This document shows positions 59,231 to 64,000 of a stretch of 64,000 nucleotides of DNA, piece after piece. Positions within the stretch are counted from its first letter, which is position 1; every line of letters starts with the position of its first letter. Source of the DNA: Phalacrocorax aristotelis. Lineage: Eukaryota; Chordata; Aves; Suliformes; Phalacrocoracidae. The stretch is taken from assembly GCF_949628215.1 (NCBI RefSeq), contig NC_134277.1:62001-126000 (forward strand), in the 5' to 3' direction. Position numbers and translations under genes: made by a program. The notes below the pieces were generated by a model that saw only the letters and a program-made list of their open reading frames with translations, ran no database searches and was not told the DNA's origin.

Positions 59231-62200
59231 CTGGGAAGGGGGAAAATAAACGGGCGTTAGACGCTGCCCGGGGCGAGCAGGGCTCCACCTGTCCCCGTCC
59301 CCTCCCTGGGGACAGCGCTCCTGCGGCCCAGTCCCAGCCCCAGTGCACAGCCCAGCCCAGTGCCGGCACGCTCCCCGCCCCAAACCAGACACGCTTCCCA
59401 GCCCCGCTACTGGTGAGATTCCCAGCATGGTACTGGTGAGATTCCCAGCCCAGTGCCGGTGGGATTCCCAGCCCAGTGCCAGCACGCCCACCACCCTGAT
59501 CCCAGCCCAGTCTCAGGGCGCTCCCCGGCCCGATCCCAGCCCCCTCTCCAGCCCAGTACTGGCACATTTCCCAGCCTGATCCCAACCTATTCCCCAGCCC
59601 AGTTCCGGAGCGGTTCCCAGCCTGGTCCCAGCACACTCCCTACCACCCCCCCACCCCCCACCCCATTTATTTCACACGTGTTAAAGCCTAATGACCGGCA
59701 CAGCCACGATTTGCAGGGATGAATCCAGCACGGCCGGACACCCAGGCGGGGGGAAACGCCATCCTAACCCCGCTCCGGGGGCTGTTTGAGCAACGCGGGC
59801 TTATTCAGCCCCTTAATCAAAGCCAGGAGCTCGGCAGCAGCTATCGGCGACGGCAGAACCATCCCCGCCGGAGAGGCGCGCCGGCGGCCCTCGTGCCGAA
59901 TCGCTGCGAGGGCCGGGACCCCCGCGGCCGGCGCTCGCAGCGCCTTATCTTTAGCTACAGGCGATCGCGGAAGGGTGAAGTGACTTTTACAGGAATTTCT
60001 GGCTGTTCCCCCCGAGCACTAACCCCACAGAGCACAACCACCGGCGGATTGCATTTGCTGCCTGTTATTAACGGGGTAGAAACAGCATCCTGGCCGGCAC
60101 CCCTTCGCCGCCAGCTCAACGCCCGCCTCGCCGCGCGCGCCCGTCCCTGCGGGCTTTGCAGGGTGCCCTGCTATTTCTTTTAATTAAAAAAACCTCAATT
60201 TTTTTAAGTATTTAACACTGAAAAAAGCAGGAGCCGCCCCATCCCTTTCAAACCCCAAAGGCGCCTGGCTGAGGCCGGAGGGCAGAGCTACAAGGTCCCG
60301 TAAGCAAACCGACGCGGGGCTTAAATCAACCCTTGACGGGGAAGTTTTACGGCCGAGGGCTGTCCCGAGCGAGCGCTGGTGCGTCTCCGGGCTGGCCGCA
60401 CATCAAAGCTCGCCGCTCGCTGCCCGCGGCTCCCTCACCCGACATCAAAGGGTGGGTAATGGGGAGCAGACGGCTCCCTGCCGGCTCCCGGCGCGGCACC
60501 GGCGCGGTGGCGTCACCAAGCCCTGCCACCTCCCGTCACCAAGCCCTGCTCCATCACCAGGCCCCGGGTTCACCGGCACACCCGAATTTCCCTGAACTCC
60601 CTGAGCCAGCACAAGGAAGGAGTTATTTTCTACGCGGGTCACTTTGGTAACGACGGGGGTTTTAATTTAGCCCTTGAAGGATGTTATAAATTATCGGCAC
60701 TAATAAAGTAGAGCCGGAGGATGGGTTTGGAGGAGCCTGCAGGGAAGCGCCGCAACAGCCAAAGATGTGTGTAAATAAACGTGTAAAGAAAGCAAATGCA
60801 AAAATAAAGCCTGGCCTGGTTGGATTAAGCCTGGGACTAAACGCTCCTGGGATTTTGAGCCACGGAAAAAGCTCCATCGCTTCCCATCACAACTGCGGGA
60901 GCTGCCCGGGCGGCGGGGGGTGATCTGGAAGGGGGAAAATAGCACTTTCTGGGGACCGGAGGGGGAAGGAGAAGCCAAAGCCCCGCTGCCCACCAAGCCT
61001 GATGGACGGGGAAAGCCGCGAGCCGGTGCACGGCTGCCGTCCCTGCCAGGGCACAGGCAGCGCCGCCTACAGCAGGCAGCCAGCACGGGGCGAAATCCTG
61101 CTCCCCCTGGCCAGAGCACGCGGGACAGGGGGAAAAATCAGTGCCAAAATTCTGGGGGGCATGAGGAGGAGAAATAGAAACTGTATTTCTAAGCTACTTC
61201 TTGCATAAAGGAGCTCATTTCTCCCTATGCTAAAATCAATCTGTATGTCAACACTAAAACCTCCGTATCGAAGGACGTCAGCCTGCCTTGACGTGACCGC
61301 AGCCCCTCCCTCACAGCCCCTCCAAAGCGCTCCTGTAATCCAAAGCCATGCCAGCCGCCGGGAAAACCGTAACGCAGGAAAAGACCCCAAAAATGGTGGT
61401 TTTCAAATTTACGAGCTTTGCTGCTTCATGCAAAAACCCCTCCAGAGGAGAGGTGGGGATGGAGAGGTGGGCAAGGACGCTGGTAAGGGAACGGGCGTGG
61501 GACGGGGCGATGGTGGGACGGGAGCAAGAAGCCAAATGTGCTGGGAAATTGGCACGATGCTCTTCTCTGGGATAAGGGATCTGCTGGGATCTGGGAATCT
61601 GCTCTGCTGACGCCAACCTTTCCGTGCTCTTTGGGAAGTACCACTGGGCAGAGACGCAAACACATCCGTGCAATAAAACCGGGCTTTTTCAATCTTAAAA
61701 GGATGCAAATACTCCGGCATCCAGCCCCGTGTCACTGCCAGCCTCCCCGAGCGCTCCGCCGGGCCACCCTCCCCTGAAACCCCTTTTCCAGGGGGAAAAG
61801 GTGGTTTTAAAATGTGTTTTATAAAGGGAAATTAAAAAGCGAGCGTGGCTTCGTGCCGCCTCTTGTGCCTTTCCATCAAAACCACCATACCGGCGCGCGA
61901 GCCCCGGGCGAGCTCACCCGCTGCTGACACCAGCTGCGGCAGCACCGGCCGCGCCGGGGCTTTGAGGGTATCAAGAAGGGAGGAGATGATGCGCGGGAGT
62001 GCGTTGAACACGCTCCGGAGGAAATAAAATACCCTGGTCGCCACCATCGCATGTGTTTCGCCGGGCGAGTGGTGCCCGGCGGGCCGGGGGACGCCAGGAA
62101 TAGCAGCGGCAGCTGTCGGATGGCCGGAGCCGCGGTGTCGGTGGGTTAAATCCCTCTTGGAAAAGGTGCGGGGTGGGGAGAAGGAGGGTAAAAAAACAAT

Positions 62201-64000
62201 CCAAGGAATGCAGCTGCAATTTCAGGGTGGAAGAGTCGTTACGGAGGCGGCAGCCGAGCAAGCTGCAATCACATGGGAATTCAGCATTATTTCCAAGACC
62301 GGGAAAAGCCCAACCCTCAGGCGATCCTGGCCGAGAAGAAAAAGTTTTAAAGCTCTAAAGCGAGGAAGAACCACATCGCCGCGAGGTCAGCCAAAGCCAG
62401 GCGGCCGGTGCTCATTTAGGAGCGAGGTATTGATGGCTTCAGAGAAGTTTTGCACCTGAAAACAGGGATTTGGGGGTTTGAAGCAGCAGAAACTCCAGGC
62501 AGAAGCAGCCAGCTCACGTATGCCCCAAGATGAAGCCCTCTGAGCGTCGCCCCAGCCCTCAGCACCCTTTTTATCCCAAAGGTTTTAAATGTGGCATGTA
62601 AATCACGGCCTGTCTGCGTTTACAGCAGCATCTTTCCTTGCTGCTCCCTTTGCAGTCGCAGGCACTGCCAAGACCCTCGAAAGGCAGTAGGAAAAAGCCG
62701 TCCCGAGCTGCAAAGCACCAGCCCAACTATATTTTCTTGCTCCGAAGAGCCCCAACCTTGTTCTCAGCACCTTGTTCTCATCACAGGGATGTTCCCCAGT
62801 CCCTCCAGGCTCGTCTCGTACGGCTAGAGCAGCAAACCTCCCCCTGGGGATGCAGTTTACAGCTATTCCAGCTTAATAAAACCTCGCCTCAAAGGCTAAA
62901 ATGAAGGTCTGTTTGGTAAATAGGTTCTCGCCTCTCGCTTTGCTCCGATACCCTTCCACAGCAATTTGCAGCCCAACCCAGAAGAGACAAGTGCAGATAA
63001 ACTGGAGTCGACCCCGAGGCAGGCGCACGGAAAACTCTTCCCGTCAAAGTGAAACGCGCTGTAGAAAACAGGCAAATTAGGAATATTTGTTGTTCTTCCA
63101 GCCTGAGTCACCCAGAGAGTTCGTAAAGCTGCACGAGCTCAGTTTTTTAATGCTTTTGCTGAGCACGATAAGGCGAGGTACCAGCCAGAGCGGCGCAGCG
63201 CAAGGTGGCCGCGCGCCACCGAACCCAAAGCTCACCTAACAGACCCAGCAAGCCCCAGCGATCCCAGGACACTCGCGTGTTTATGAATCCCCCCAGTGCC
63301 GTGACTATTTATTTGCTCCTTTGCCCGCCGAGGCTCCCAGCAGGGCGGGGATGCCGGCAGGGTACGTGTGATGCCGACCCAGGGACAAAAATAATTTTAA
63401 AGGCTTTTCTGGATTCCTCTGCAGAAATAAAGGCCCCGCGGCCGAGCAGCGTGTACCAGGTCTTAGTACGCTTTCTAATTAACTTTCTTACCCGGAGATA
63501 AATATTTGTAAATAACGTCGTTTAAGTGAACGCGCCAGGAATCCCGGCTGAAGTACTCGGAAGCGTTATGGGGACTGGGTTACCCCTTAGGATCCCGGCA
63601 GCAGAGTGGGATGTTCCTGGGCATTGTAGGACGGACGGTGCCGTCAGTACCCACAGCAAAACCAGTCCTGGGTCTGTGGGTATCACCGGAGCATAAAGAG
63701 AATTGCTCCCTGACAGTTATATCCCGACAAACCTTTCTTTCCACAGCTCTTCTCTCTTCTTTTTAGGGAATCAGAAAGGTATCCAGGCTGATTTATCTAT
63801 AGGGGCTCAGCAACTGCTGCTCAGACTCTGCCCTCCCTGCTTTGCGAGGGCTGGAAGAGCTGGAAACCCGCACCGATGGCAGACACGTCCTCCAAGGAGG
63901 CTCAGCCAAGTCCCCTCCCGCCGAGCGCTGGGGTAGACGTGGCCACAAAGGGGCCTAACTGGCCGTCAAGTCCCATGTGGAGAGCAGCTCCGTCCGCTCA
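59231..64000 (-). other. SETD2: SETD2 intron, extends past window end
   Basis: No SETD2 exon (for example the WW-domain exon with LPPNWKTARD) or other gene was recognised. 59290-59640 holds a loose repeat of CCCAGCCCAGTGCCGGCAC and CCCAGCCTGATCCCAG-type words, about 30 bp apart. The rest (59640-64000) is unique sequence of moderate GC with no feature recognised by eye. Confidence 0.6.

Noticed and set aside
59231-64000. SETD2 WW-domain exon or an extra gene
   Set aside because: No frame shows the WW pattern or other SETD2 blocks. Open frames of 60-150 codons here have no similarity to known families and no splice support.

Overview
The window is a vertebrate nuclear segment, almost certainly from a bird. 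The evidence is a 5'-truncated CR1 LINE, very short GC-rich introns, dense minisatellites, and a zinc-dependent D-serine dehydratase closely resembling the chicken enzyme. Five protein-coding genes were identified by translating exons and matching them, from memory, to known family sequences. All exon edges were read by eye as GT..AG junctions with the reading phase checked across each junction. The order is CCDC12 (-), NBEAL2 (+), DSD (+), NRADD / p75-like (+), SETD2 (-), which matches the mammalian CCDC12-NBEAL2-NRADD-SETD2 block except for DSD.

Layout. 1-15555 is intron 1 of CCDC12 and carries one CR1 copy (about 1797-3062), a polypyrimidine tract and a 44-bp minisatellite; only the first coding exon of CCDC12 (15556-15678) is in the window. 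15679-16194 is a GC-rich head-to-head promoter. NBEAL2 runs 16195-42107 as 55 coding exons that sum to an open 2758-residue protein (human about 2754). Its domains are an N-terminal armadillo-like region, a ConA-like domain, a PH-like domain, BEACH and C-terminal WD40 repeats. Behind it lies a minisatellite of about 42 bp per unit (42530-45660), interrupted by a 200-bp assembly gap. DSD has 7 coding exons (46924-51541) with an unclear start codon. NRADD (52527-55294) has 5 exons: signal peptide, one cysteine-rich domain, a membrane segment, the p75NTR juxtamembrane motif and a death domain. SETD2 enters from the right on the minus strand with its last three coding exons (57017-59230), which encode the SRI domain; 59231-64000 is more SETD2 intron.

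The genes do not form a pathway. CCDC12 is a spliceosome factor, NBEAL2 serves granule biogenesis in thrombocyte-lineage cells, DSD degrades D-serine, NRADD is a death-domain receptor, and SETD2 trimethylates H3K36. The most unusual property of the window is the number of unrelated minisatellites (more than fifteen families), nearly all in introns or just downstream of genes. Several have a transcription-factor-like core in every unit: CCAAT boxes in NBEAL2 intron 1, CACGTG E-boxes downstream of NBEAL2, and CRE-like TCACGTCA in a SETD2 intron. No new multi-gene system was found. The best leads are the CCAAT array, the E-box array with its probable assembly duplication, the single-CRD p75-like receptor, and the DSD start codon.
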